From Botryosphaeria dothidea (Eukaryota > Ascomycota > Dothideomycetes > Botryosphaeriales > Botryosphaeriaceae): a stretch of 64,000 nucleotides of DNA. Below the pieces are notes generated by a model. The model saw only the letters and a program-made list of their open reading frames with translations. It was not told the origin of the DNA and searched no databases. The DNA is taken from NCBI GenBank assembly GCA_011503125.2, contig WWBZ02000073.1, positions 3,038,001 to 3,102,000 of the forward strand. The letters are read 5' to 3'. Below are positions 32,701 to 42,975 of the stretch, piece by piece; position 1 is the stretch's first letter, and each line of letters opens with the position of its first letter. The translations under genes and the position numbers were made by a program.

Positions 32701-34363
32701 CGATCGGAAAGAACACCCTGCGGAGCACGGTTATCTTCTAGGTCCTGGTTCTCGGATTTGGCATATTGTAGGGGCATTGAACATCTCCAGTATAATGGGC
32801 TCACTGGCCTCTGCTGGAAATGATGATTGGAATCAGGTCGACTATAACGGACAGACTCCCTTTTCATTGGCGATTTCTGGTGGCCACGAAGAAGTCGCCA
32901 TGTGGTTTTGTACGCGACCATCTTTCTATATCAAGAAAGGCGACCGCCTACGAATGCTGCTAGATGCGGTTTCCTGGAAGATGCATCGGGCTCCTACCTA
33001 CATACTCGAGAGTAACGCTGGTCCCGAACACACCGCGCTTCAAAATGTAGGGTCCCTGTATGTGGCTGTTGATGTCGGAGATCCTGAGCTCGTACGTATT
33101 CTGCTCGATCACGGAGCAGAACCGAACCGTTGTCGGATATGGGAGTGGAGCTCCCGATACAGATGGACAATTCCGATCCATATAAATGACCCAGTAACTG
33201 TTCTCAAGTTTTCCATCCGTAAAGGAAGTCTAGAAGTCCTCAAAGAGCTACTTCGACGGGGTGTTGATCAGGGCAGTCGACGGAAGGTTGATCCGAATTC
33301 TGGGAATCCTTTGCAAGAAACCATAAACCTTTGCTCGGCAGGCAATCACAGCTCAGGCTGTAAGATACTTGATCTTTTGATTGATGCTGGGACAAGTGTT
33401 CAATCATCTGAATGGGATTCCTCGCCCCTCCAGGAGGCCGTCGTCAAAAGGCAATATCAGGTAACTTAGCGGCTTCTTGAAACAGGGGCTTCACCAAATG
33501 AGAAGTATGGCTGGCCACTACGCACAGCCGTTCATTCTGGCGACATACGGGCGGTGAATATGCTGCTTCACTATGGTGCTTCACCACACCCGGAGTGGAA
33601 AGGAGAGCCTTCACCAATTGAAGAAGCAGCTATGGAAGGACATACAGAAATCGTTAGGCTCCTTTTCGAGCATTTGAAATCCTCACCGCATCCAATTGAC
33701 GGTCATGAACAGACACTTTCAAGCTTGAATCGGGTTATGACTGCCTATTCGAGAATTTAGTTGAAGACGCTGCTGAGCTTTGAAGGTGATGGGTTGGGAT
33801 CATCTCCTCTAGCCTGGACTTCTGACAACAAGGACAAGGTTCTGTCAGCTTTGGCAGTCGCTATGGATTTTGGACCTGGTGACGTTTTTAGGAAGTCTCC
33901 GGTTGATGGAGACGAGCAGTTGAATCCAGACTCGAGCCAAGGTGGAGAAGACAGCAGTTCCGGAGAATCGATCAGCGAAATTACAGAAGATGAGCCATAT
34001 TTCCACCAAAGGCCTCTGGAATATGCGATTGAGAACGGCCATTCTTTACTGAGCAAGTTGTTACTCTCCTCACACGGTGTGAATCCCAATTTTTCTGTAG
34101 GAAAAAAACCACGACAGTCTTTACTCACACACGCCATTGACAGGGGGGATGCGACGACGATACGGTTGCTTCTAGAATCAAGAAGCTTTAAGATTAGCTC
34201 AAAGGGCTTGGCATACTATTATACTGCATTTTCGTTTCAAGAAGCTACCGAGAGACAAAGAGATGGCAAAGATTTTGATCAGAGAGTTACTTGCAATGGC
34301 GGTGCGTGTGGAGCTCAGAGATCCGTTCGACCTGACTCAGCAATTCTGCTTTGGATTCTGTAG
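29800..34363 (+). pseudogene. NLR-type STAND protein: lipase-like / NACHT / ankyrin, decayed
   Basis: Three domains are recognisable in order. (1) A SesB-like alpha/beta hydrolase: 'GHAFGSFK', 'TRVLIYEYDT', nucleophile elbow 'IGHSLGRLVIKE' near 30135, then 'LYFFGVPSQGM' and 'LAVLVSTSSAT' (to about 30900). (2) A NACHT-type NTPase from about 31210: 'LIWIKGKTGVRKST' is the P-loop with Arg in place of the last Gly, and Walker B is 'IIVYVDALDECGE'. (3) Ankyrin-like repeats from about 32840 ('PFSLAISGGHEEVAM', 'DPELVRILLDHGAEPN') to 34363. Lesions include a frame change near 31875, a stop at 32483, and in-frame TAGs at 33467 and 33758. Proteins of this build act as sensors in fungal incompatibility and innate responses. 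Several introns in the hydrolase part still have good borders. It cannot encode a full sensor. Confidence 0.82.
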
Positions 34364-34818
34364 AAATACACCTCTTGATCAACTGCAACATTGAACTTTT
34401 TGTTTTCCAGTTCTCATGGATGCACAGGGGCAGGAGCATGATCCGTCAAAACGTTCGTTGAAATGTCAGTTTTGACCGGTCGCTCTACCACAAGCTCATC
34501 TTTTGTTTACGATAATAGCCCTGAAGACAGCCGAGACCATTGCCATTGATTGTTGCACCTGTACGTGAAATGCTGACCCTCTCAGTGATTAGAGTTTCTC
34601 TGATAATGCTACAACGCATGGCATGCCTGTCAGTCAACGGAACAGCTTCCGAAAGTCTAGAATGACCTCATCCGCACCCCGCAAACTTAACTTTCATAGT
34701 TAAAACAACGACCTCCCACCGTTTCTTGGGTCGAAACGAAACCAGTCCCCAAGAATAGGCACTGTAAATACCAAATTTAACTGCAGGAATTAGATTGCAG
34801 CAAAACATAAATTCGACA
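34364..34818. other. spacer and Pmp3 promoter region
   Basis: About 0.45 kb without coding sequence. It separates the decayed NLR from the intact Pmp3 gene. Confidence 0.55.
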
Positions 34819-35203
34819 ATGCCCAGTGTGAGTTCTGACCGCCCTCAAGCCGCAAAAGTTGCTCCTCTGATGCGCACATCCTCCTAGAGCCGCGACATCG
34901 TCCTCTACATCATCGCGGTCTTCTTCCCGCCTGTCGCCGTCGTGGCCAAGCGCGGATGCGGCGGACAGGTCCTGATGAATATTTTCCTTGATATCATGGG
35001 ATGGATTCCAGGTATCTTGCGTGAGTTCTCCCTCGGTATCCGGACACCCCGCAAGTGGCCGTCCTTTTCGTTGATATGTTGACCTCAGATGACCAGATGC
35101 CTGGTACATCATCGCCTCGACGCCCGACAAGCCCAAGTACAGGAACTCATACCACCCAGAGCGTTACGAGGTGCGGGAACGGCGAGACCGACGGCGGTAC
35201 TAA
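34819..35203 (+). CDS. PMP3: Pmp3/RCI2-type plasma membrane proteolipid
   Basis: A three-exon gene for an 82-aa protein: exon 1 is only 9 nt (34819-34827, Met-Pro-Ser), exon 2 is 34888-35020 and exon 3 is 35097-35203. Introns are GTGAGT..CCTAG and GTGAGT..ACCAG and the phases match. The two-helix Pmp3 (UPF0057) core is plain: 'SRDIVLYIIAVFFPPVAVV', 'KRGCGGQ', then 'GWIPGILHAWYII'. Pmp3 proteins sit in the plasma membrane and help hold membrane potential and cation tolerance under salt or cold stress. The C-terminal tail after the second helix is about 30 residues, Arg/Tyr-rich and longer than in yeast Pmp3 (55 aa); such tails occur in filamentous fungi. No lesion was seen. The tiny first exon makes the gene easy to miss. 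Confidence 0.9.
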
Positions 35204-35363
35204 GACGATCACAACCCTCCGGTTTAGGCAGAAGCAGCGATTGCCAAAAACATGAATCCGTGTCTATACATTTCCTTCTCGTGCTGTACACCCATTTACC
35301 GTGTCTAAACCTGATCTCCAAAAACAAAAAGAAGCGCTGTTCAACGAACACACCCCTCCCACC

Positions 35364-36390
35364 TTACAACTTCCTCAACTTCCTCCGCAAGCTGCCCTGC
35401 GTCTCCGTATCCACACCAATCGTGATATACCCCACCATACCCTTGGTCACATCATTGCCATCAAGCGGCACGATGTCCAGCACCGGATCGAACCCGTTCT
35501 TCGTCTCCTCGCTGAAGATGCTATCGACGGCGTTGGTGGTGCGGTTGATGGCGGTGTGGCTAGCGTACGGCTCGAGCGCAACGATCTGCTGGGTCAGGTC
35601 CTCAGCGGCGAAGACCTGGCCGGTCGAGATGGTGTCGGACGACGCGATGGTGCCGTTGGCGCGCACGACCCAGTTGTCGTGGACCTGGACGTGGATATGG
35701 ACGGTGCGCTCGACGTAGAAGCCGGGGAAGATGGTCTTGAACTCGGTGATGCCGTTCTCGTTGGTCGGCCACTGCGGTCGTCAGCAAAGGGGGCGTGAGA
35801 GCAACGGGGACATAGAAGCTTACCATTCCGCGCAGGAACGTGGTGTCGTCGGTGTGCAGGTCGTCGCCGATGGTGGCGTTGAGCTGGTCCAGCAGCTGCT
35901 CGAACGGCGTGTCCGGGCTCAGGCCCGTGAAGCTGGAGTAGCTGCCGGTGGAGTTGCAGTGCCAGATGTCGACGAGCACGTTGGGCAGCGGCTCGCAGCT
36001 GTTGACGTCCATGACGCCGATGTCGAGGTACAGCGGCACGCCGGCCTCGCCCTCGGTCATGTCCTGGCGGAGCGTCTGGCTGCGGGGCCAGATGTAGGGG
36101 CCGCCGGTGACCTCCTCGGTGAGGATGCAGGTGTTGTTCTGGAGGACGTCGTAGTACGGCGCCTCGGTGTTGATGGAGAAGGTGGTATTGGAGGTGGCGC
36201 GGGCGGACAGGTCGCGCTTCGCGTTGCGCTGGGCCCAGCGCTTGCGGTTCATAGCGGCGGCGGCGGGCTCGCAGCGCTTCGACAGGTGCGAACGGCGGGT
36301 GAGCTCTGCGGCGGAAAGATCGTGGTGCGGGTGGGCAGTGACCCCGGAGAGGAGAGACGCCCCAAGGGCGAGGAGGAGAGTAGGCTGCAT
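35364..36390 (-). CDS. secreted intradiol ring-cleavage dioxygenase
   Basis: Two exons on the minus strand (36390-35824 and 35771-35364, GTAAGC..CCGCAG) give 324 aa. A signal peptide ('LLLALGASLLSGVTAHP') shows export. The fold is that of intradiol (Fe3+) dioxygenases: iron-ligand Tyr in 'GGPYIWP', 'VLVDIWHCNSTGSYS' with the second Tyr, and the two His ligands in 'RTVHIHVQVH'. Several Asn-X-Ser/Thr glycosylation sites follow. Secreted members in fungi cleave catechol-like compounds from lignin or plant phenolics, or hydroxyquinols. The long Lys/Arg-rich stretch after the signal may be a propeptide. A TATA box lies about 95 bp before the ATG. The gene looks intact. Confidence 0.92.
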
Positions 36391-36480
36391 GGTTTGCAGA
36401 ATGACAGACCGAACGAAGGGCTGGAAAAGAAGGACTGGAGAGTGATTGTTTCGAAAGACTCTGATTCGGCTGTCACAACC

Positions 36481-36488
36481 CTTTATAG
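36481..36488 (-). promoter_or_regulatory. TATA box of the intradiol dioxygenase gene
   Basis: The minus strand reads CTATAAAG about 95 bp before the ATG at 36390, a normal place for a fungal TATA element. Confidence 0.55.
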
Positions 36489-36490
36489 GG

Positions 36491-37656
36491 GACGCTCACG
36501 GAGGGTCTTGCACCACAATGCTACAGGGGAAACTGTGCCACAGCCTCACATCGACGCAACGCCCGTACCTTTCCCCAGCATGTGGAAACCAATCAGAGCA
36601 TGCGTGATAGGCTGCGTGTACGCGTTTTCCAGAAACACGTACTGAACATCCTGCCTCATCTTGCCTAATGCCGGCCTAAAGGTGCTCCACAGCACCATGT
36701 ATAATGCGTTTTTGATCTACGGCAACGATTATGCTTACCGCTGTCGTAGATCTTGAGGCTCCAATTGGCGCGTTCATTGCCGATGCGTTTCCGGGACCCA
36801 CTGGGGCTTACGAATGTTTCCTTCTTTCGACACTGCGGTGCTAGCAAGTCCTTCCTGCGAGATTCCGCCAAGAAAGAGCCAAGAGCTTTAGACCCGGTGT
36901 GTGGCCCGGAGCCTGGTGCTTGATGCTGAGACAGTTCGCGACACGCGTGCTTGGAGACGATGACGAATGGCAAGGTGAAATTAATGGAAATGACAGAATT
37001 TTCAGACGAAGAGAATCGATGCTGTTCATTACAAACATGACGAACTTTGCACAGGGAAATCCAATCTGGTCTCATGGAGTGTGGGTGTACAGAGCAAAGA
37101 GTTCTAGATGGATGAACGTCGGAGAAACACAGGAGGAAGAGAAAGCTTTGAAACAAGGCTCCATTGAGGCTCGGTCCTTTGTTCTTGGCTCGCCAATGCC
37201 GGCCTTACGACCTGCTCTATACATTGTCGCCGTTACGCGTCGCCTTATGCTGAAACAGGAAGTCGGATCGGTGATCGCGGTCGGGTTTTCCGATTCCCTG
37301 CCGATGAACCAATAGACCGGAACATAATGTCAACACTCCGGAGCTCCAGAGCCGCATGGGGCCATTCAAATGCCGAACTGGAATTCAAGAGCCGAAAGTT
37401 ACCTTTAGAGGCACTAGTGATTGTGACATCGAGAAGACCTCCAGTCCGTTGGTGCACTGGCTGTACATTGAGCTTTGGGCGCTGGGAGGACTGAAAGGAA
37501 GAACTTCGGCTGGCCCCTCTGGAGTTTGGATCAGGCACATCAACTAGTCGTACTTCCAAGGTCTGCACAGACAAGGCCCTCACGGAGGACGTCAGCTTGC
37601 GGCGAAGGTACGGGAACTCGGCAACCAGAAGGCTATGCCACGCTTCAAGGATGATG
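36491..37656. other. intergenic, no gene seen
   Basis: About 1.2 kb with overlapping frames on both strands (for example 36899-37315 plus, 36665-37156 minus). None shows a domain, signal peptide or splice pattern I trust. Confidence 0.5.
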
Positions 37657-38859
37657 TTATATCATGAGGGCCACAGAGGCTAGCGCTGTTGAGACATGGG
37701 GGTCTCTGGGCAGGTACTGTGCCGCGATGCGCAAGAGTTTCCTCGCCTGCTCCCTCTCGCCCATGGCTCTGCACGCCAGGCCAGTCCGGTAATATATCTT
37801 GCCCATCTCATTCGCCGCGGCAAAGCCCAGCATAGGCTCATCCTCGTCGTCGTTCTCGACCCCCATTCCCTCGCGCATGAGCTGGATGCTGCGCATGCCC
37901 CAGAACTTAGCCATGTAGTAGTCCTCCATCTTCAGGTACGTTTGCGTCGTATTCGCCACCAGCTTGACCCGCAAGACGAGGCACACGAGCTGGGCATGCT
38001 GCCCCTCGTATTTCCCGGACCGACAGTGTGTCTCAAAAAAGGCGTTGCCCCAGATGGACCGGCGCTTGCCCGAGACGACGATATGCATTGCTGCAAAGGC
38101 TCCTTCGTACAAGCGCAATGCTTCTTGGAAGCTGTTCTTTTTAAGAGCGGCATTTCCCTCGTCCTTCAAGCGCGTTGCCTCCTCCAAACAGTCTTCCGGA
38201 CTGTTGTACGGTACCGCCTGGGCGTCGCGCAAGGCCTTTTCTATTGTCTCGTCGCCCTGGCCGTTGACGCGCATTTCATGCAGTCCCTTTATTTCCCGGA
38301 AAGGCTCTAGCAACGTCCGTTTCAGCGATGGAGGTAAAGGCTTTTCTACATTCTCAACGGCATACGGATCCTGCAGGGTCAAGACCAAGCGGAGATGGGC
38401 ATTGAGGCCGGGGTGACTGAGGTCTGAGTAGTACCACATCTTGCAGAAAGCATGCAAGTGTTCGGCCAGGATGACCAGGTGGTGTGTATGTCCCTCGCCG
38501 AAAGAATATTGGTAGGCCTCAATGTACACGCGCAAATGCACGGCGTCGAAGGTGGTGGCAGCGGTTCCGGAGGCGATGATGGGCACGCGGCCCTCGTCGG
38601 AGATGTGGGTCTTTGCCTCGGGCCATGGTGTCTCGATGCGGGCGAAGGTATTCAGGCGGCGGAAGACCTGTCGGGCTTCGTCATAGATTTGGCGATTGAC
38701 GCGTAAGAGGCGCAGGTCGTACTTGTACTCGACGAGGTCATCTTCGAGCTCGATGCGGAAGTTGTGGGGGTCGAGGAGGAGGCTGTAAACCTCGTCGCGG
38801 AGCTCGCGTGGAAGACGGAGGAACGGAAAGGCAGCAGGACTGGCGTCCTGTGCAGACAT
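37657..38859 (-). CDS. F-box-like (2EXR type) protein with TPR-like C-terminus
   Basis: Single-exon gene of 400 aa. The N-terminus 'FPFLRLPRELRDEVYSLLL' is the F-box-like 2EXR start common in fungal proteins, followed by 'LRLLRVNRQIYDEAR'. The middle has a beta-rich region with 'HLRLVLTLQDPY'. From residue about 225 it becomes helical: 'LKDEGNAALKKNSFQEAL' is a TPR-type helix pair, and 'GLACRAMGEREQARKLL' near the end is another. F-box-like proteins may link targets to SCF ubiquitin ligase, with TPRs binding partners; for this family that is inference. The ATG at 38859 is the first in the frame. No lesion was seen. Confidence 0.75.
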   Translation of the reverse strand: MSAQDASPAAFPFLRLPRELRDEVYSLLLDPHNFRIELEDDLVEYKYDLRLLRVNRQIYDEARQVFRRLNTFARIETPWPEAKTHISDEGRVPIIASGTAATTFDAVHLRVYIEAYQYSFGEGHTHHLVILAEHLHAFCKMWYYSDLSHPGLNAHLRLVLTLQDPYAVENVEKPLPPSLKRTLLEPFREIKGLHEMRVNGQGDETIEKALRDAQAVPYNSPEDCLEEATRLKDEGNAALKKNSFQEALRLYEGAFAAMHIVVSGKRRSIWGNAFFETHCRSGKYEGQHAQLVCLVLRVKLVANTTQTYLKMEDYYMAKFWGMRSIQLMREGMGVENDDEDEPMLGFAAANEMGKIYYRTGLACRAMGEREQARKLLRIAAQYLPRDPHVSTALASVALMI

Positions 38860-40232
38860 GGCGGCGGTTGCGGGGAGAAGGAATGGTGTGGGCTGGCGAT
38901 GACGGTTATGATGTTTCGGCGATAAGACGGACCAAGCACGGACTTTAACGACCGGCCACTTCTTTCCATTCTTCCACTTCCTTTTGCTCTTTTCTTCCCT
39001 TACTCTTCTACCTTCCTACTCGCGGCTTCAAGGCTTTGATCGCTCTCTTGTCGCGCACTATGTCAGCCATATCTCGTTAGTATTCGAAGAAGAGGAACGC
39101 CCGTTGGCCTTCGTGGATGATCGGACCCCCACCATGGGCACCAGCCAAATCGGAAAGACGTTTCCAAGCCAAAAGAGACAAAAAGAGAAGAAACAGAAAG
39201 GGCAAGGGACGGCTTCAGTCGGCGGAAATAAAAATAAGAGGTCTTCGTCAACGCATATGATAGACTTACTCACACAATCACATTGCGTTTTCCCCTGGGT
39301 GCTGTGCCAGGACTTTCCGATGCCGTCTTACGGATTCCTGTTAGTCTTAGGCGTTGGCGAATAACGTTAAGCGTCCATTATAGCCATTTTCTACTTACTG
39401 TGCATTTCTTTTTTTTTTTTAGCAAATATTTAGGTTATTCTGGTTCGATTTCCATGTTCATCCCGCCTTCATAAATACACTCCTCAAAAACAGAGAAATA
39501 GTTAATCGCGAGGCTTGTCCTGACCACTTCCATCCTATCCGAACGCGCTGCAGATATCTTAATTTGGAGCTGTTGCTGTGTCATTAGATATTGTCTTGAT
39601 GCGTTCGTCTGGTGTACTTGGGTCAGATACGAGATGAGAGTGACGCACGTGTTATCTCAGCATCTCGCTCATCGTATGGATCCACTTAGGGAGAATGGAA
39701 CTGCTACTGCTTCACTTAGGAGGACCTATTACACGCAGTTTTAATACAGGGATGTTCAACCTCCATTCGTAGTGCATTGGCTCGAGAACGACCCCAGGGC
39801 TTGACATGCTACGTCTTGTATAGCAGCTCATATACTCTGAAGAAGTTCTCGACGAGAGCAGAATGCGATTTTCTCATGTGGTTGGGCTAAAGTTTGATCT
39901 CATAGTGGACGGTGCGTATATGAAATCCAACGAGTCATGCCTATCGGAGAGAAAAAGTCTAGGCCTACAGGGACTTGATACCAACCACGGATATAGTACT
40001 TCTTTGGTTACATATGCTGCCTTGTATTCGATACTCGGCAAAAATTACGACATGGGGTGGGTTCCCGGAACCTCTTCTCAGTCCCGGCGCAATGACCTCT
40101 TTGGCACGCGGCACAGACATCAGACCCCCGCACTGTGACACGACGTCGACAAAGCCTTAGCTATACGTTCATCCATATAATGTGATAACCAACTCCAAGT
40201 TTCAGGATTTGGTACTCCATATCTCAATCACC
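38860..40232. other. intergenic, no gene seen
   Basis: About 1.4 kb. Frames such as 38984-39364 are Lys-rich and without known domains. A T-tract lies at about 39408-39420. The right end should hold the methyltransferase promoter. Confidence 0.5.
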
Positions 40233-41410
40233 ATGGTAGCGGCCGTGGGCATCACCGACCCACTACCCGCCAATGCCGCTGCCCACCAAGCTTCGACCTT
40301 CATTGAGGTCGACAGCGAGCCCGGCAGCACGTTTGAAGACGCTGCTGGCGGCTTGACTCTTTCAAGCTCCGCGTCTCTGAGTTCAAGCGTTCGCGACCAC
40401 TCTTTTGAATTTGGACGACGATATCACAGATACCAAGATGGCAAATATGCCTTCCCCGACGATAAGCCCGAACAAGAAAGGTAATCGTCAGACCACATTT
40501 CTCCGTATCAGTCGAGCTAACGGTTTCCAGGGAGCACATGAAACACTTCGCCATCATCACCGCCATGGGTGACCGCCTGCACTACGCGCCCATCCGCAAA
40601 AACCCCGAGAACATCCTGGATCTCGGCACCGGCACCGGCACGTGGTGTGTCGAGAGTACGTCGACGCACAGCCCAAGAGACAGCCACAACCCAAAAGAAA
40701 CAGGAAAAAAGAGCCTGACATTGCCCAAGTGGGCGAGCAATACCCAAGCGCCCTCGTCCAAGGCGTCGACCTCAGCTCCATCCAGCCGTCCTGGGCGCCC
40801 CCCAACGTCCAATTCGTGATCGACGACGCCGAGGCGCAATGTGTGTACCCGCCCGACCACTTCGACCTCATCCACGCGCGCCACACGGTCCAAGCGTTCC
40901 GCGACTACCAGGGCATGCTCGCCCAGGCCCACAAGTTCCGTCCTTCCCCCCCCCCCACACCTCCGCCCCGGCGGCTGGGTCGAGCTGCACGAGATGGACT
41001 ATACGCCGCGTAGCGACGATGGCTCCATGCCGCCCGACTTCGCCTTCGCGCGCATGCTGCAGCTCGTCGGGCGAGGGCTGGCCGCCATGTCGATCAACCT
41101 CGGCGGCGTGCGCGACATCAGAAACCAGCTCGAGCGCGCCGGGTTCACGAGCATCCACGAGCGCACGTTCAAGGTGCCGCTGGGCCCATGGGCGCGCGAC
41201 GCGCTGCTGAAAAAGGTCGGGGCGTACTACCGGGCGATCGCGGTGGACGGGCTGCAGGCGATCACGCTGCGGCCGATGTGCAACGGCTTGGGCTGGACGC
41301 CGGAGGAGGTGGATGTGTTTTTGGGGGGTGTGCGGAGGAGCCTGTTGGACGCGGAGGTGCACGCGTATCAGGTGTTGCACGTCATTTACGCGCAGAAGGC
41401 GGAGTTGTGA
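40233..41410 (+). CDS. LaeA-like SAM-dependent methyltransferase (frame broken at a C tract)
   Basis: From ATG 40233 the protein has a Ser-rich N-terminus, then 'RRYHRYQDGKYAFPDD', then, after an intron at 40481-40530, the SAM site 'ILDLGTGTGTW'. Intron 2 (40656-40729) leads to 'GEQYPSALVQGVDLS' (acidic loop) and 'FDLIHARHTVQAF'. 'LRPGGWVELHEMD' follows in another frame. The change of frame falls at TTCCGTCC followed by a run of eleven C (40946-40956), where family members have the sequence continuous ('AHK-HLRPGG'). No AG acceptor exists there, so this is either a disabling slip in the C run, an assembly error or a degenerate intron. LaeA-like enzymes are regulators or tailoring enzymes of secondary metabolism. 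The C-terminal half to TGA 41408 is intact. Confidence 0.75.
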
Positions 41411-41621
41411 TGGATGGAAAGGACGAAGCATGTTGGTATTGCCGTGAGAAAAAGGTATCTTAACGCCTGTTCGCCCCTGCCCGTCCCGCAAAAACGATAC
41501 AACTTTTACCGCCATCAGAAAAACAAAAAACGCAAAAGAGCCGCCCTGGTGTGAACCCGACGTCGCCGTCATCTACACATGCACGTACTATCTACGCAAA
41601 AAAACGAACGCAAAAAAAAAA

Positions 41622-42975
41622 TCAAACCATCCCCGCCGTGCTCGACACCCTCGAAACAACCCCATCGTCCTCACAATCCCCCGCAACGCCCGCCGCACTG
41701 CTCCCCGTCCTCGGCCTCATCAACCTCTCCCGCATCCGCGCCGCCAACAGCCGCCCGTCAAACTCCGCATCCCCCGTCAGCCCCGTCAGCCCCGCGAACT
41801 CTTCGACGTCGTCGTCGTCGACGTCGCGCTCCCGCACGCACGCGCCCTTCTGGTACGCGGAAGGCGCGAGCGCGATCGTGCGCGCCGACGACAGCGCCAT
41901 GCTGAGGTTGGCCGGCGCGACGACCGCGCCCGCGGCGGCGTTGCGGAAGAGATGGAGGCGCGTCAGCAGCGGGCCGAGGGCGGGGATGCAGGCGAGGATG
42001 ATGGTCGTGTTTGCTTCGAGGGTGGTCCAGACGAGGGAGGATGCCGTGGCGGACGGGTCGGCCGGGTTGTGGTGGAGGGCGACGAGGGCGTGGAGGCGGA
42101 GGAGGGAGGGGATGGATGCGCTGTGGGGTGGTGTTAGTGGGTCTGCCTCTTTGGAGGGGGCGTGGGGAGGTCAGAGGGTGGGGTGACGGATGCCCGGGGC
42201 GGCAAGGTCTTTGGGGGGGGGCGGGTTCCAAAAGTCTCCGAGTTTTGAGGATGGTGAGATGGACTTACAGTATTCCGAGCGCGAACACGGCCATGAGTCC
42301 GCGCTTTTGGGCCGGGGTGAGGGTGAGGCGAGAGAGGATCCGGAGGGGCAGCAGAGTGATGACGATGTCGGTGGCAATGTTGATGCCGGCGTTGGTGTAC
42401 AGGATGGGGAAGGGGTCGGTGCAGTGGCCATCCGGGAGGGTTTTGTTCCACGTAAATGCCAATGGGTGGCAGACAATGAAAGCGCTGATTAGCGTCCAGA
42501 TGCCGAAAAGAGACATGAAGGCCAGCATGAAGAGACAGGAGGTCCGAACGCGCGGGATTTGGAAGATGCGGAGCATCTGCAGCAGAGCGGAGACCTTGAC
42601 CAGGGAAAGAGAGGCGTAGTAAGGCAAAAGGCCGGCCCAGGTCATCTTGATGTTGGATTCCAAGGATTGTGGTGGTATCTTAGCGAAGGGTTGACCCAGT
42701 CCGTAACTTGATTCTGTGGAAGGGGGGACAAGAGTCAGTGGAGTCCTGGTGAGGCTGAACAGATGCTTGAATGAGAAATTCCGTTGCTTACGAAAAGACC
42801 AGAGCAAAGAAAGCCCAAGAGAAGAAAACAAGGCCAGGACTATGGTGAAATCATCCCACCCGAGGCTCCTTACAAGAAATTTGCGAGTGTAGATACGGAG
42901 CATCACCGTCGCGCAGGCCAATGTCGAAGAAATCCATGTCGTCAGTAGAACAGTCTCCGAAGGGCCAGGACGCAT
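41622..42975 (-). CDS. rhodopsin-domain (PTH11-like) seven-TM membrane protein
   Basis: Three exons (42975-42792, 42713-42269, 42120-41622; 1128 nt) give 375 aa. The protein starts 'SETVLLTTWISSTLACATV' and has the family block 'LGWDDFTIVLA', then 'YGLGQPF', 'TWAGLLPYYASLSLVKVSAL', 'CHPLAFTW' and 'NIATDIVITLLPL'. This is the fungal rhodopsin-like domain (PF20684) shared by PTH11-related proteins. These are plasma membrane proteins without retinal-binding Lys, thought to act as receptors for surface or nutrient cues. The cytoplasmic tail is about 100 aa with an Asp-rich run ('RDVDDDDVEEF'). Introns have GTAAGC/GTAAGT donors and CACAG acceptors. No lesion was seen. Confidence 0.85.
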
